Below are positions 12,484-20,950 of a DNA stretch of 20,950 bases, one piece after another (position 1 is the first letter of the stretch; every line of letters starts with the position of its first letter). The notes under the pieces were generated by a model that did no database searches, had not been told where the DNA came from, and saw only the letters and a program-made list of their open reading frames with translations. Position numbers and translations under genes: made by a program. This stretch comes from a virus: IMG/VR virus record IMGVR_UViG_3300047276_000148, positions 1 through 20,950 of that record. One strand, written 5' to 3'.

Positions 12484-12996
12484 CTAAGTAGTAGGTTCTT
12501 CAGGCCAAGTCACGTTATGTGGGAAGCCTGGTTGTGAGGTGATATCACGAAGTGCTTGACGGTAATCTCCCCAAACTTGTGGGTATTGAATACCAAGACC
12601 ATCAATGGCAGCCTTTTCTACTTCGTAAGTAACACGCCAATCGGTGTCAGCAAGACGCTTATTGCGATCATCACGAACACGCTTTGCTGCTTCATCATCG
12701 ATACGCTGCTTGTAGGCAGCTTCTTGCTCAGCAGCAGTAGCATCTTCAGTGTCAGTAAATACAGGTCCAACGATGTACTTGGTGAACCACTGCCCGTTGA
12801 TTTCTTCTACACCAGCACGAACACTGACTTCATAGGGAGGTATGGTTGGAGCCTGAGCACCTTCAAGTACAGGGTCGTAGCCGAAGCTGTCAATGATTTC
12901 ATCAGTGATTTGCTGAGGAAAGCTGGTGTTTGGATGTTCATCACGGAACTGCCGATCAGTGATGACAGCTCCAGTCGTTCTGTTACGGAGTTCCAT
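12484..12996 (-). CDS. Tail-fibre / tail-assembly chaperone-like protein
   Basis: 170 residues. The N-terminus (MELRNRTTGAVITDRQFRDE) and a middle strand region lead to a helix (EQEAAYKQRIDDEAAKRVRD) and the characteristic end 'RNKRLADTDWRVTYEVEKAA' ... 'YRQALRDITSQPGFPHNVTW'. That C-terminal pattern (R..LA.TDW, YR.ALRDI...GFP..V.WP) is typical of the phage tail assembly chaperone-like family (Phage_tail_APC type). Such proteins are encoded right after fibres and may help them fold or assemble. It begins two bases after the second fibre gene ends, which supports this. Confidence 0.75.
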   Translation of the reverse strand: MELRNRTTGAVITDRQFRDEHPNTSFPQQITDEIIDSFGYDPVLEGAQAPTIPPYEVSVRAGVEEINGQWFTKYIVGPVFTDTEDATAAEQEAAYKQRIDDEAAKRVRDDRNKRLADTDWRVTYEVEKAAIDGLGIQYPQVWGDYRQALRDITSQPGFPHNVTWPEEPTT

Positions 12997-12998
12997 AA

Positions 12999-14969
12999 TT
13001 AAGCAATAGCAAGGAAGATATAAGAGCCACCGTTTGCATTGATGGCGGCAGGGGCGGTGGAGCTGATTTGGAAGCCAGAACTCAGCGGGTCGATGTAGTC
13101 CGTGTTGGTGACTTCAGCGGCGGTGGAGTTGAGCAGTAGGTAAGGATCGTTACCACTGACAATGCCGCGAGCAGTGTCCCAAACGTACCAATCACCTGTG
13201 CTATCGGTGCGTTTGATGAGTACAAAGCGGGCACCGTTAGTGAAGCCGCAATCAATGTCCTTGGTGGTGCCGGTGCCGGTGAAGCTGCCGACTTTGCTCA
13301 CGCCGGGGCAGGTGGCGAACAGGTAGGCGATAAAAGTCCCATTCAGCATATTGGCTCTGTCGCCAACAGTAAATGCGGTTGCTGTTGGGCTAGTTTGATT
13401 CCACCAGCCAGTGTCGCCGCTAATAGCTCCTGTTGTATTAAGCAACAGCGCATACTGAGAAGTAAGACCACTCACAACTTCGTAACCAGAGTGCCAGACA
13501 TGCCATCCGTATGAGGACGTGGTATCCCTGCGTTTAACAATCATCATCTCAGGTTTGACACCGAGATTATGAGAGACAGTTTGTGGAAGAGAATTACTAG
13601 TGCCCGTATAAGCCACCACGTCCATGAAGCCGGGAGCGCGGCGGAAGGAGTAATAGATAGAAGAAACGCCACCCAAAGAGCTGCCGATCTTGAAGGAGAC
13701 GTTGCTCCAAGAATCCGATAACGCTCTCGTCGTATCTGAGGTCTCTGCAGTAGTGCCGTTTGTCCGCAGATACGGACCATCCATACCATTTACACCTGTT
13801 GTATTAACACCCCTAAGACGGTCTAAAACAAACGTAGATCCAACGTTTACGCGATCTCGTTCAATTTGAAAATCTAGGGGAAAATTAGTTGTTAGCGTTG
13901 TTCCTGTTGCGGAAGACGAGGTAATTGCACTAAACACCTTTGTGGCATCGGTGGGCGTCTTCATCGGCCCACGGCGGATGGCGATGTAGATGTAGGTATC
14001 GCCGCTCCCGTTGTGATCGTTAGAGCTGGTTGTGAGCTTAAAACCAGTACTGTTGAAGTCTAAGTAATCAAAACTGGCGCTTTCTGCGCTAGAGCTATTT
14101 GCTTGCAGGTTTGCATCGATTCCTCCTGTAGCCACGCCGCGCATATTGTCGTACATGTACCAACCAGCCGCGCCGCTGGTGCGCTTGAGCATGAGCCATT
14201 GCGGCTCCCATCCCAGATCAATCGTCGGTCCACTGGTACTGCCATTCCCCGTATAACTCCCGCACTTGACCACACTGTCATTGCCGCTATCGCCAAACCC
14301 GCCAGCGTCGTGCGCGAACAGGTAGGCGACGTAGGTGGTGCCGCCTGCGTTGGTGTTAGCAACACCTTTTACTGTGAAAGTTGTACTTGTGGGTGTGCCC
14401 CAATAAGTACCGGCAACAGAAGCATTAGTAAGGTTTAGTCGCAGTAGATCCGTAGAATTACTTCTATGATATACATTCCAGTTGCCCACGTCATTTACGG
14501 CTTTGACAATAATACATCCAGGGGTGGTGCCCAAATTATGTGAAATTACCTTTTCAAAATCTGCATCCCCCGTATAAGTCACCACATCAAAGAACTTGGC
14601 CGCCTTGCGGAAGGTCCAGGAGGTAAAGGTTTCGCCAGAAGTATTGACGCCACCCCAGTAATTTGCACCTAAGGTGAAGCCATCCGAATTGTACTGATAC
14701 AAATCGGTGTTACCGACTGCGGCTTCCTGCGCTCCCGTGTTGTTTGAGTTGAGGTGATTACGAGCGCCCCTTGCTGTATCAAATAGAAAATGATCTGCAA
14801 CAGAGCTGCGCTGCTTAATCCAAACCAATCCCCCCTTACCGCTCAGATCAATCCCATTCGTGATCGTCTGCGTGCTGCCGTTGCCGGTATATAAATGGGT
14901 CGCAAAGACGGATTCAATATAAATCTTTTCCGCTGAAGCACTTGCGCTCTGTAGGGCTTTATTAAGCAT
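12999..14969 (-). CDS. Second tail fibre/receptor-binding protein with six tandem repeats
   Basis: 656 residues. After a short helical start the protein consists of six ~100-residue repeats of the cyanophage fibre type (DUF7483-like). Each has 'YTGNGS'-like, 'G..P..IIVKR', 'WYVWDTARG'-like and 'S.GF' motifs. Repeats end in an A-B-C order that occurs twice: FRKAAKFFDVVTYTG / AYLFAH / YIAIRRG, then FRRAPGFMDVVAYTG / AYLFAT / IFLAIA. The repeats probably form beta-rich receptor-binding domains at the fibre tip. It overlaps the endonuclease gene upstream by eight bases and is followed by a chaperone-like gene. The DNA alternates between GC-richer and GC-poorer blocks, which suggests shuffling. 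Its role in host range is inference. Confidence 0.85.
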   Translation of the reverse strand: MLNKALQSASASAEKIYIESVFATHLYTGNGSTQTITNGIDLSGKGGLVWIKQRSSVADHFLFDTARGARNHLNSNNTGAQEAAVGNTDLYQYNSDGFTLGANYWGGVNTSGETFTSWTFRKAAKFFDVVTYTGDADFEKVISHNLGTTPGCIIVKAVNDVGNWNVYHRSNSTDLLRLNLTNASVAGTYWGTPTSTTFTVKGVANTNAGGTTYVAYLFAHDAGGFGDSGNDSVVKCGSYTGNGSTSGPTIDLGWEPQWLMLKRTSGAAGWYMYDNMRGVATGGIDANLQANSSSAESASFDYLDFNSTGFKLTTSSNDHNGSGDTYIYIAIRRGPMKTPTDATKVFSAITSSSATGTTLTTNFPLDFQIERDRVNVGSTFVLDRLRGVNTTGVNGMDGPYLRTNGTTAETSDTTRALSDSWSNVSFKIGSSLGGVSSIYYSFRRAPGFMDVVAYTGTSNSLPQTVSHNLGVKPEMMIVKRRDTTSSYGWHVWHSGYEVVSGLTSQYALLLNTTGAISGDTGWWNQTSPTATAFTVGDRANMLNGTFIAYLFATCPGVSKVGSFTGTGTTKDIDCGFTNGARFVLIKRTDSTGDWYVWDTARGIVSGNDPYLLLNSTAAEVTNTDYIDPLSSGFQISSTAPAAINANGGSYIFLAIA

Positions 14970-15582
14970 GACGCACCTCCTCGGTTAAAGCACGGTCAAC
15001 GGACCAGCCTCGATTAAGGCGTGCCCAGACAGTTTGTATCTTTAATCCCATCTCATCGCTCCATTGCTGCATGGTCTGTTTCCGCCCGTCAAACTCCAGC
15101 ACAACGTTACTGCGTCGATTGTTGGCTTGATCTTTATAGGAAGCCCAACGCACGTTTTCTGGTGAATATGGACCGTGATTATCAATCCGCTCTAGCGTCA
15201 TGCCTTTTGGTTTGTCGCCCATGTCAGCGTAAAAATTTTCAAAGTCATGCCAGTGCTCACAAACAGTGATTCCACGCTCGCCGTAGTTTTTGTAAGCATG
15301 GCTGGTTTGCATGTAGCAACGGTCCATCATCGAACTGTGGATGTTCCATATTTGCGATTTTGATTTGCCATGTTTTTTGTTGACATTTCCAATAATCTCT
15401 TTGTGCAGGCAGCCGCAGGATTGAGTGTCCCCGTAGCGCAAGCAATGCCCGATGACTTCGGTGGTATTACCGCAATCACAGACGCAACGCCACATGCGCT
15501 GGTTGTGCTTGTTATGGCCGCACATCTCAATGACCTGCAGCCGCCCGTAACGCTGGCCTGTCATGTCGATTGGCTTTCCCAT
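14962..15582 (-). CDS. Free-standing HNH-type endonuclease, likely mobile
   Basis: 206 residues. An N-terminal zinc-ribbon-like part (GQRYGRLQVIEMCG..., WRCVCDCGNT, QSCGCLHKE; Cys 33, 35, 37, 56, 58) is followed by a nuclease core, 'HGKSKSQIWNIHSSMMDRCY' and 'YGERGITVCEHWHDFENFY', ending in 'LERIDNHGPYSPENVRWASY'. A C-terminal DNA-binding repeat follows (EFDGRKQTMQQWSDEMGLKI ... RLNRGWSVDRALTE). This arrangement is common in phage homing-type endonucleases. It is inserted between two fibre genes without breaking either: its ATG overlaps the fibre stop as TGATG and its end overlaps the next start by eight bases. It appears intact. It may promote exchange of the flanking fibre genes. Confidence 0.88.
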   Translation of the reverse strand: MGKPIDMTGQRYGRLQVIEMCGHNKHNQRMWRCVCDCGNTTEVIGHCLRYGDTQSCGCLHKEIIGNVNKKHGKSKSQIWNIHSSMMDRCYMQTSHAYKNYGERGITVCEHWHDFENFYADMGDKPKGMTLERIDNHGPYSPENVRWASYKDQANNRRSNVVLEFDGRKQTMQQWSDEMGLKIQTVWARLNRGWSVDRALTEEVRHA

Positions 15583-17567
15583 CAGGCATCACCCACGCGA
15601 GCGCCGTACACCTGCGTGCCGACTTTCCACAGCACAATAACCGTGTAGCCCGTTGTATTCAGCGTCGGTGCATTGCCGCCGCCTGTCTTCCACACCACGC
15701 CACTACCACCGAACGTGGAATCACTCCAGGTCAACGTGTAGGCGCTGCCGTCATCCACCATCAAGGTGACCGATTCACCCGCTGCAAAGTTGGTGGCCTT
15801 CGGTGTGCGGTTGGCACCCAGTGTGATCAGTTGGATGCTGCCATTGCCGGGGTCGATCTCAAACGCTGCCCCATCGCTGATCGTATAAATATCCTCCAGG
15901 ATCGTGCCGATGATGGCTGGATCGGTGAGCGTTTTGTTGGTGAGGGTTTGGGTGTCGCTGGTGCCAACAATGGTGCCGCTCGGTGCTGTGACCGTTGAGG
16001 CTGTACCAGCGCCAGTGCGGTTGATTAGGCCGGTGGTGCTCAATGCAGCAACAGCAGCAAGATCAGCGTCATACGCCTGAACAGTGGACCCGATGCCGCT
16101 AGTTGGCACATAACTGCTCATACCAGCTTGGGTCTGGTAAGTACTGGCAGCGTTACTTTGGGTGAGATAGGTAGATGCAGCGTTGGCAGTCGTCAAATAG
16201 GACGACATACCAGCTTGCGTTTGGTAGGTAGACGCAGCATTACTTTGGGTTAGATAAGTTGATGCTGCTGTCGTGGTATCAAGGTAACCAGTGACAGTAG
16301 ATCCAGCAGGAATTGTGACCGAGTTAGCAAAGGTTGCGTTGCCAGACGAATCAAACGTCAGACGTGGTGTGCCACCAGTGACTAGAGCAAGCTCATTGGC
16401 ACCTGTGTGAGCAATGCCAGTATCGGTGTCACCGTCAAATGAATAGACGGGGGCTGCAGTGCTGGTGCTGTCATCGGCTTTGAGTTGGCCAGTCAGAGTG
16501 CCGCCAGTTTGCTTGAGGTAGCGAGCATCAGAGTTGGTGGCAAAGTAGCCAAACCAGTTCCATGTCCCGCTGCTGTACTGGATGCGAGCAGCAATACCAC
16601 TATCACCTACAAATCCGACAGGAAGACCAGCAAGGGGAGTGAAGCTCTCAATGCCTGTTGAATCAGTGACTTGGATATTCTGACCATTCGTTGGACTGCC
16701 AGGAATGGCTGCCACGTTGGCAACAGGGGTAAAAACAGCAGACGAGCTGATCGCAGTAATAGCTGAGTCAGCTTTTGCATTGGCTGTGTTGGCTGTTGTA
16801 ACTGCTGCGCTGGCATTAGAGCTAGCAGTATTTGCTGTGGTTACAGCATTGCTAGCATTGGCCGAAGCAGTGTTAGCCGTAGATACAGCAGATGCAGCAG
16901 TACTGGATGCAGCGTTGGCTGTATTAACTGCAGATGTTGCATTAGTTGATGCGGTGTTAGCTGTGCTCAGTGCAGTGTTGGCAGTGCTTAGAGCAGTCGC
17001 AGCAGCAGATGCAGCACTTGTCGCAGTAGCACTAGCAGCGTTGGCTGTGTTGACTGCTGTGGTGGCGTTAGAGCTAGCTGTATTGGCGGTAGACACTGCA
17101 GCACTAGCGTTTGTGCTGGCGGTGTTCGCCGTTGCTACAGCAGCAGAGGCATTGCTGGAGGCAGTATTAGCCGTTGCAGTAGCTGCATTAGCCGTGCTTA
17201 GAGCGGTGTTAGCCGTGGTGGTAGCACTGTTTGACGTTGCGATAGCAGACGTAGCATCCCTATTCGACTCCTGCGTCACATACAGGTTCTGAGTGAAGTT
17301 ATCATTCAGATCCTGAGAGCGAATAGCAGAACCCGGATAGAACTGAGCAGCAAGAGCTGCGTCATCAGTAACCCGATAGATCCGAATAGCAGCTCCATTA
17401 GCAGGAGCCGTATTGAATTGGATCGTGGTAGCGTTGGCTAAAGTGTATGCAGTTGTAATTGTGCCATTGACACTTACTTTAATGTCAGTGGTCTCTAGAT
17501 ATGGGAAGGTAAAAGAAAAGAGAACGGTAGAACCGTTCCCTGTGTATGTATTCTGAGTAACAGCCAT
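15582..17567 (-). CDS. Tail fibre with T7 gp17-like N-terminal domain
   Basis: 661 residues. Residues 1-~105 match the T7 tail-fibre attachment domain that anchors fibres to the tail: MAVTQNTYTGNGSTVLFSFT..., then IRIYRVTDDAALAAQFYPGS and LNDNFTQNLYVTQESNRDA. Residues ~106-285 are an A/T/S/N repeat region in units like TANTASSNASAAV, probably a long trimeric shaft. A middle part has 'DARYLKQTGGTLTGQLKADD' and repeats of SNAASTYQTQAGMSSYL. The C-terminal ~160 residues (TNKTLTDPAIIG... WKVGTQVYGARVGDA) form a compact tip shared by many cyanophage fibres. The DNA for this tip (15582 to ~16060) is clearly more GC-rich than the rest, suggesting a recombined module. Confidence 0.95.
   Translation of the reverse strand: MAVTQNTYTGNGSTVLFSFTFPYLETTDIKVSVNGTITTAYTLANATTIQFNTAPANGAAIRIYRVTDDAALAAQFYPGSAIRSQDLNDNFTQNLYVTQESNRDATSAIATSNSATTTANTALSTANAATATANTASSNASAAVATANTASTNASAAVSTANTASSNATTAVNTANAASATATSAASAAATALSTANTALSTANTASTNATSAVNTANAASSTAASAVSTANTASANASNAVTTANTASSNASAAVTTANTANAKADSAITAISSSAVFTPVANVAAIPGSPTNGQNIQVTDSTGIESFTPLAGLPVGFVGDSGIAARIQYSSGTWNWFGYFATNSDARYLKQTGGTLTGQLKADDSTSTAAPVYSFDGDTDTGIAHTGANELALVTGGTPRLTFDSSGNATFANSVTIPAGSTVTGYLDTTTAASTYLTQSNAASTYQTQAGMSSYLTTANAASTYLTQSNAASTYQTQAGMSSYVPTSGIGSTVQAYDADLAAVAALSTTGLINRTGAGTASTVTAPSGTIVGTSDTQTLTNKTLTDPAIIGTILEDIYTISDGAAFEIDPGNGSIQLITLGANRTPKATNFAAGESVTLMVDDGSAYTLTWSDSTFGGSGVVWKTGGGNAPTLNTTGYTVIVLWKVGTQVYGARVGDA
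16745..17250 (-). repeat. Degenerate short tandem repeats encoding the fibre shaft
   Basis: About 500 bases of imperfect repeats of units such as GCNNNNACNGCTAACACTGC, encoding Ala/Thr/Ser/Asn heptad-like units in the tail fibre. The repeats vary at synonymous positions, so they are old or kept by protein-level selection. They could allow length variation by recombination. Confidence 0.75.
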
Positions 17568-17572
17568 GACGC

Positions 17573-20500
17573 TTATTTAGCGATGTCTAAGAGTTGTTGA
17601 ACTTGGTCAGCCCTCTGTGAGTTGCCTTGTTTACGTTGGGTGGCTGCAAGAGCTTCTAGACGAGCTTGTTGATTGAGTTGTTGAATATCAGCTGAATCAT
17701 TCATCAAGTGCTGCCAAGCATTAACCTTGGCTTCCTTGAGAATGCGTTCAATACGAGCATTGTGGAAGGTACTAGCTGCATCATAACGACGACCATTATC
17801 CCGATCATTCTCCATCTGAACAATAGACTCAATGACCTTAGGATCTTGAAATAGTGCCTGAAGCTTACCTTCAATATTCTGCTGGCTTACGTAATACTGG
17901 TATTTGGACTTAAGGTCAGGACGACCTTCAAGTGACTCCTTATTAGGACCAGTATTGAATGTCAGTTTCAGATCCACTCCACTACGGAAGAGAAGATCCC
18001 TAGTTGGGTTAACAGTCGGATTGACCATGAATGGAGAAACACCATTCCATAGACGTACAGCAAGGTTGTAGTCTTGAAGAGGTTGGCCATTCAGAATGTC
18101 ATATCGGTAGTTGGGAGTAACACCGGAAACTACGTCAACGTACAGGTTACGGTTGTAGATACTCTGCTGGAAGCCTTTCTCCAGTTCACGCATACCAGGA
18201 CTGATCAGCTTACCAATCTCATTCCTCATACCACTGAGTGGCACTTGGTTGTTAGCAAGGTTAGCTGCAATCTGAGGTAGCTTCATACCACCTTGGAATG
18301 CTTCAGTCACCTGAAACAAACCAGCCATGAAGGACTTATTGGTTACGTTCTGAGAGATCAGATAAGCAATAGCTCCGAGTTGATCACCAGTCTTCTGCTC
18401 GCCCATGACCTTAGAGGCATCACCCACATCAGCAATGAAACTGAGGATGGTGTTAAAAGGTTCTAGAGCTTCATAGGAGACATAGGTATCACCAATACGA
18501 ATCGAACGAGGACGCCATCCGAACTGCTGCCATGTTTCACGGAGTTGACGATCAGAAGGACCGTTACCAGTGACGACACCATTAGCAACTGCCATAGCCA
18601 CCATCGTGGTGAAACCATAGCCAATAGCCTGACGACCACGAACAGTAGCCCTAGCGATCTCTAGGTCTTCAGCAGTCTTGATACCGTACTTGAGAAGCTG
18701 TGGGTCATCAAAGTTACGAGTAAGAATATCGGTGTGCTCTTTGATGATGTTATTGACGATAGGTGTGTACTTGGAAGTCATATCCAAGGCATTCACACCA
18801 GTCTTCATAAACAGCATGAAGGGACGGAGATAAGGCTGTGCCTTGAAGGCTTCATCGAGCTTCTTAGCAAAACCATCCAACTCCTTCGTCATAGTTGCTT
18901 CGCTGTAGGCATACTTAGCTAATTCATCAGAGATCTGACCATCAGCGGTGAAGACCTTGTTCTCAAACCGACCTTCAGCTTCTTGAATAAGACGAGGAAT
19001 ATCTGCATCATCCCAAGCCTTACCCATCTGCTTGGCCTGATCCCATACTTCCATCACAGCACGTTGCCTAATAGAAGCACGACCGATCATGTTCTTAAAG
19101 AACGTATCAGAAGCCTGGAGGATCCTAGGACCGTAGTTGAAGAACGGAAGCTTGTTCATCGTACGGAGGAAGTTAGCGATCTCCATAGTCGCCTTATCAC
19201 CGTCTGAGCCATACAGCTTGGCGCTTTCCTTCAGTGCTTCCCACTCATAGTCTTTAGCACTAGGAGTAACACCACGCCATCCATCTTCCATCTGTGTGTA
19301 AGCGTGGAAGTCAGCTACAGCACGCTTCCAAGACTCACCAATGGATTCGTACATAGCTCCAAGAGAAGCATACGCACCACGGATAACACCTTCTTTATCT
19401 GCCTGCCCAAGACTACCAACAATAGTAGCCACAGGACGCATTACAGTACCAATACCAGTACCAACAGCAGCACGTACAGGTGTCTTAGGGCCGGACAACA
19501 TAGAGTTAATACCCATTGTTGCCAGCTCATCAATGACCTTGTTACGGACTACAGCATCTCCATCCTTGTAACCACGCAGGTTACGAGACATGAAAGCGTT
19601 GAAGTCAACAAGCATCGACTTGTTAGCACCATTGGTAGCTACAAAGTGATTAAAAACCTGCAGCAGTTCATCGTTAGCATTATCCCTGATGAGCTGTTTA
19701 AGTGCCTCAGAGGACTCCATAACAGCACGATCAGAGGCATCCATCATGGTGCCAAGGTCTTCCAAGCCAGGAGAGAACCTACGCAGATTCCAGGAAGACA
19801 GCATGGAGGTTTCCTTACGGATACGGGTAAGAGCAGCCCAACGAGCAGCAATGCCATCCATCACACCACCAGGAGCATTGAGTGCAACCTCATCAGCAAC
19901 GTTGACAGCACCCCTAGCAAGGTCACGCATACCATGGGTTAGTTGACCAATAACAAGATCAGTAGCGATTAGCTGTGAGTGGTTAAGGATTTCACGACCT
20001 TCAATGATGGTCTTAGGAAGTTCACCACCATTCTTGGTACGGGAGAAGCTATCAATGAACCCACGAAGCTCTGTCTCATCCAGATCAGTGATAGCACGTT
20101 GATTAACACCATCATTCAGGAAGCGGTACAGCTCAGTAGCTGCCTCCACAAAGTCTTCCTTGATGTTCTGTGGTGTCTTCTTGCCGCCGTACAGGGCTTG
20201 GAATGCAGGATCAGCTACCAGTTGATCTGCAATCTGATCAATCTGACGCTTACTGAGACCAGGAGCACCGTACTCAAGTCTACGGATATGAGCTTCGGTA
20301 AGAGGACCACGAGGAGAACCTTGTGATTGCTCCCAATCATTACGGATAGCGATCATGTCCCGCACACCCTTAGTAGGGCGTGAGGTATTAGTAAGAGCTT
20401 GGTTATCGGTTACATCACCTTCATCGTAATAGGCAGGATTCTGACGAGGAGCACCATTCTGCATATCCTCAAGGAGTTGATCTTCTGCAACCTCTTGGTT

Positions 20501-20950
20501 AGCCTTGCCTTGCTTCTCAGCACGACGAGAGAAGTCACGAGTATTACCCCAGTCAAGTTGGTGCTTCTCGGAAGCCTTAGCCATCAGCTGCAGCTTCTCA
20601 TCTTCACCAAGTACTTTCCAGTGGTCGATACCAAGAACTTCGTTGTTAGCCTTCCACTCTGATTGTGTTGGAAACTCAGCCTTAACCATTGATGGGTCAA
20701 TACCCATAGCAGCAGCTTGCTCTTTAGCCAGAGCATCAGCACCTGCCTTCTCTTTACGGTATTGAGCAGCTTCATAGTCCTTCTGAGCGTAACGTTGTAC
20801 TTGCTCAGTCTTTTGTGCATACTCAATCCTAGAAGACCTCTCAAGGGCCTCCTGAGTCGGATTAGGTACATTCCCTTTAGCGGTGGGCTTGAGGCTCCTT
20901 GCAGCGGCTCCTACGCCCTCCAGAGCACCGTCTATGACCAGGCCAATGCC
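17573..20950 (-). CDS. Internal virion (ejection) protein, T7 gp16-like position (partial, N-terminus beyond window)
   Basis: The frame ends at 17573 and stays open to the right edge, 1125 visible residues. An internal Met at 20707 is only one possible start. Continuing upstream I read GIGLVIDGALEGVGAAARSL..., then a charged helical run (EYAQKTEQVQRYAQKDYEAA) leading into it, so the true start is outside. Length and position directly before the tail fibre match T7 gene 16, whose product is ejected from the capsid to form a channel for DNA. The sequence is mostly helical with Q/K-rich ends. A hydrophobic stretch (AIGYGFTTMVAMAVANGVV, near 18570-18630) and a glycine-rich one (AAVGTGIGTVMRPVATIVGS, near 19420-19480) might insert in membranes. 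The T7 gp16 lytic transglycosylase motif, if present, would lie in the missing N-terminus; none is visible here. Confidence 0.85.
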   Translation of the reverse strand, partial: GIGLVIDGALEGVGAAARSLKPTAKGNVPNPTQEALERSSRIEYAQKTEQVQRYAQKDYEAAQYRKEKAGADALAKEQAAAMGIDPSMVKAEFPTQSEWKANNEVLGIDHWKVLGEDEKLQLMAKASEKHQLDWGNTRDFSRRAEKQGKANQEVAEDQLLEDMQNGAPRQNPAYYDEGDVTDNQALTNTSRPTKGVRDMIAIRNDWEQSQGSPRGPLTEAHIRRLEYGAPGLSKRQIDQIADQLVADPAFQALYGGKKTPQNIKEDFVEAATELYRFLNDGVNQRAITDLDETELRGFIDSFSRTKNGGELPKTIIEGREILNHSQLIATDLVIGQLTHGMRDLARGAVNVADEVALNAPGGVMDGIAARWAALTRIRKETSMLSSWNLRRFSPGLEDLGTMMDASDRAVMESSEALKQLIRDNANDELLQVFNHFVATNGANKSMLVDFNAFMSRNLRGYKDGDAVVRNKVIDELATMGINSMLSGPKTPVRAAVGTGIGTVMRPVATIVGSLGQADKEGVIRGAYASLGAMYESIGESWKRAVADFHAYTQMEDGWRGVTPSAKDYEWEALKESAKLYGSDGDKATMEIANFLRTMNKLPFFNYGPRILQASDTFFKNMIGRASIRQRAVMEVWDQAKQMGKAWDDADIPRLIQEAEGRFENKVFTADGQISDELAKYAYSEATMTKELDGFAKKLDEAFKAQPYLRPFMLFMKTGVNALDMTSKYTPIVNNIIKEHTDILTRNFDDPQLLKYGIKTAEDLEIARATVRGRQAIGYGFTTMVAMAVANGVVTGNGPSDRQLRETWQQFGWRPRSIRIGDTYVSYEALEPFNTILSFIADVGDASKVMGEQKTGDQLGAIAYLISQNVTNKSFMAGLFQVTEAFQGGMKLPQIAANLANNQVPLSGMRNEIGKLISPGMRELEKGFQQSIYNRNLYVDVVSGVTPNYRYDILNGQPLQDYNLAVRLWNGVSPFMVNPTVNPTRDLLFRSGVDLKLTFNTGPNKESLEGRPDLKSKYQYYVSQQNIEGKLQALFQDPKVIESIVQMENDRDNGRRYDAASTFHNARIERILKEAKVNAWQHLMNDSADIQQLNQQARLEALAATQRKQGNSQRADQVQQLLDIAK

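Noticed and set aside
12556-13002. 148-residue plus-strand open frame
   Set aside because: Antisense to the chaperone-like gene, with no domain and no upstream signals.
12999-15582. Idea that the endonuclease and second fibre are fragments of one broken fibre gene
   Set aside because: Each has its own complete domain set, start and stop, with neat 1- and 8-base overlaps.
16705-17292. 195-residue Ala/Val/Leu-rich open frame on the plus strand
   Set aside because: It is the antisense shadow of the Ala/Thr repeat region of the tail fibre; repetitive GC-rich codons keep the opposite frame open.
19304-19942. 212-residue plus-strand open frame
   Set aside because: Lies wholly inside the internal virion protein gene on the other strand, with Ser/Thr/His-rich composition typical of an antisense frame.
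1-20950. tRNA genes, rRNA genes or CRISPR arrays
   Set aside because: No cloverleaf-like sequence and no regularly spaced repeats were seen by eye. The regular repeats at 16745-17250 are protein-coding.

Overview
The window looks like part of a double-stranded DNA phage of the T7-like (short-tailed) type that probably infects a marine or freshwater cyanobacterium. This is inferred from gene content. The left-pointing late genes run in the T7 order: internal virion protein, tail fibre, lysis genes, small terminase, large terminase. The accompanying genes resemble cyanophage families: a cyAbrB-like domain, a MarR-like regulator, ThyX, a repeat-type second fibre and many very short early proteins. 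No photosynthesis gene, tRNA, rRNA or CRISPR array was seen. The host assignment is inference, not proof.

Layout: every gene except one is on the minus strand, so the biological order runs from right to left. Bases 20950-17573 hold a very large internal virion (ejection) protein whose reading frame stays open to the right edge, so its true start lies outside the window. Next come the T7 gp17-like tail fibre (17567-15582), a free-standing HNH-type endonuclease (15582-14962), a second fibre built from six tandem repeats (14969-12999) and a tail-assembly-chaperone-like protein (12996-12484). The lysis block follows: a small membrane protein, a GH73 glucosaminidase and a membrane-anchored coiled-coil protein (12475-11480). 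Packaging follows: small terminase (11487), a small basic protein, an HNH nuclease, about 2.9 kb of three unrecognised proteins (10669-7691) and large terminase (7634-5886). Most neighbouring genes overlap by 1-20 bases.

Beyond the terminase there is a noncoding stretch with two strong, mutually exclusive stem-loops, then a small basic protein and thyX. The only plus-strand gene, a ribbon-helix-helix regulator (4566-4808), converges on thyX. Left of it is an ~800 bp noncoding control region (3760-4565), with the early genes pointing away on the other side. The early block (3759-815) consists of very short overlapping genes, four of them under 50 codons, plus a fusion of a cyAbrB-like domain with an ArdA-like antirestriction domain. 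It ends with a MarR-like regulator and a tyrosine recombinase whose last residues fall off the left edge.

Together the genes suggest a lytic T7-type virion and packaging programme combined with an integration-capable early region: integrase, a divergent RHH regulator and a long intergenic region with promoter-like and palindromic sites. Because late genes abut early genes here, a linear T7-like genome's physical ends probably lie between the terminase end (5886) and the early genes (3759). If so, the window comes from a circularised assembly, a concatemer or a prophage form.
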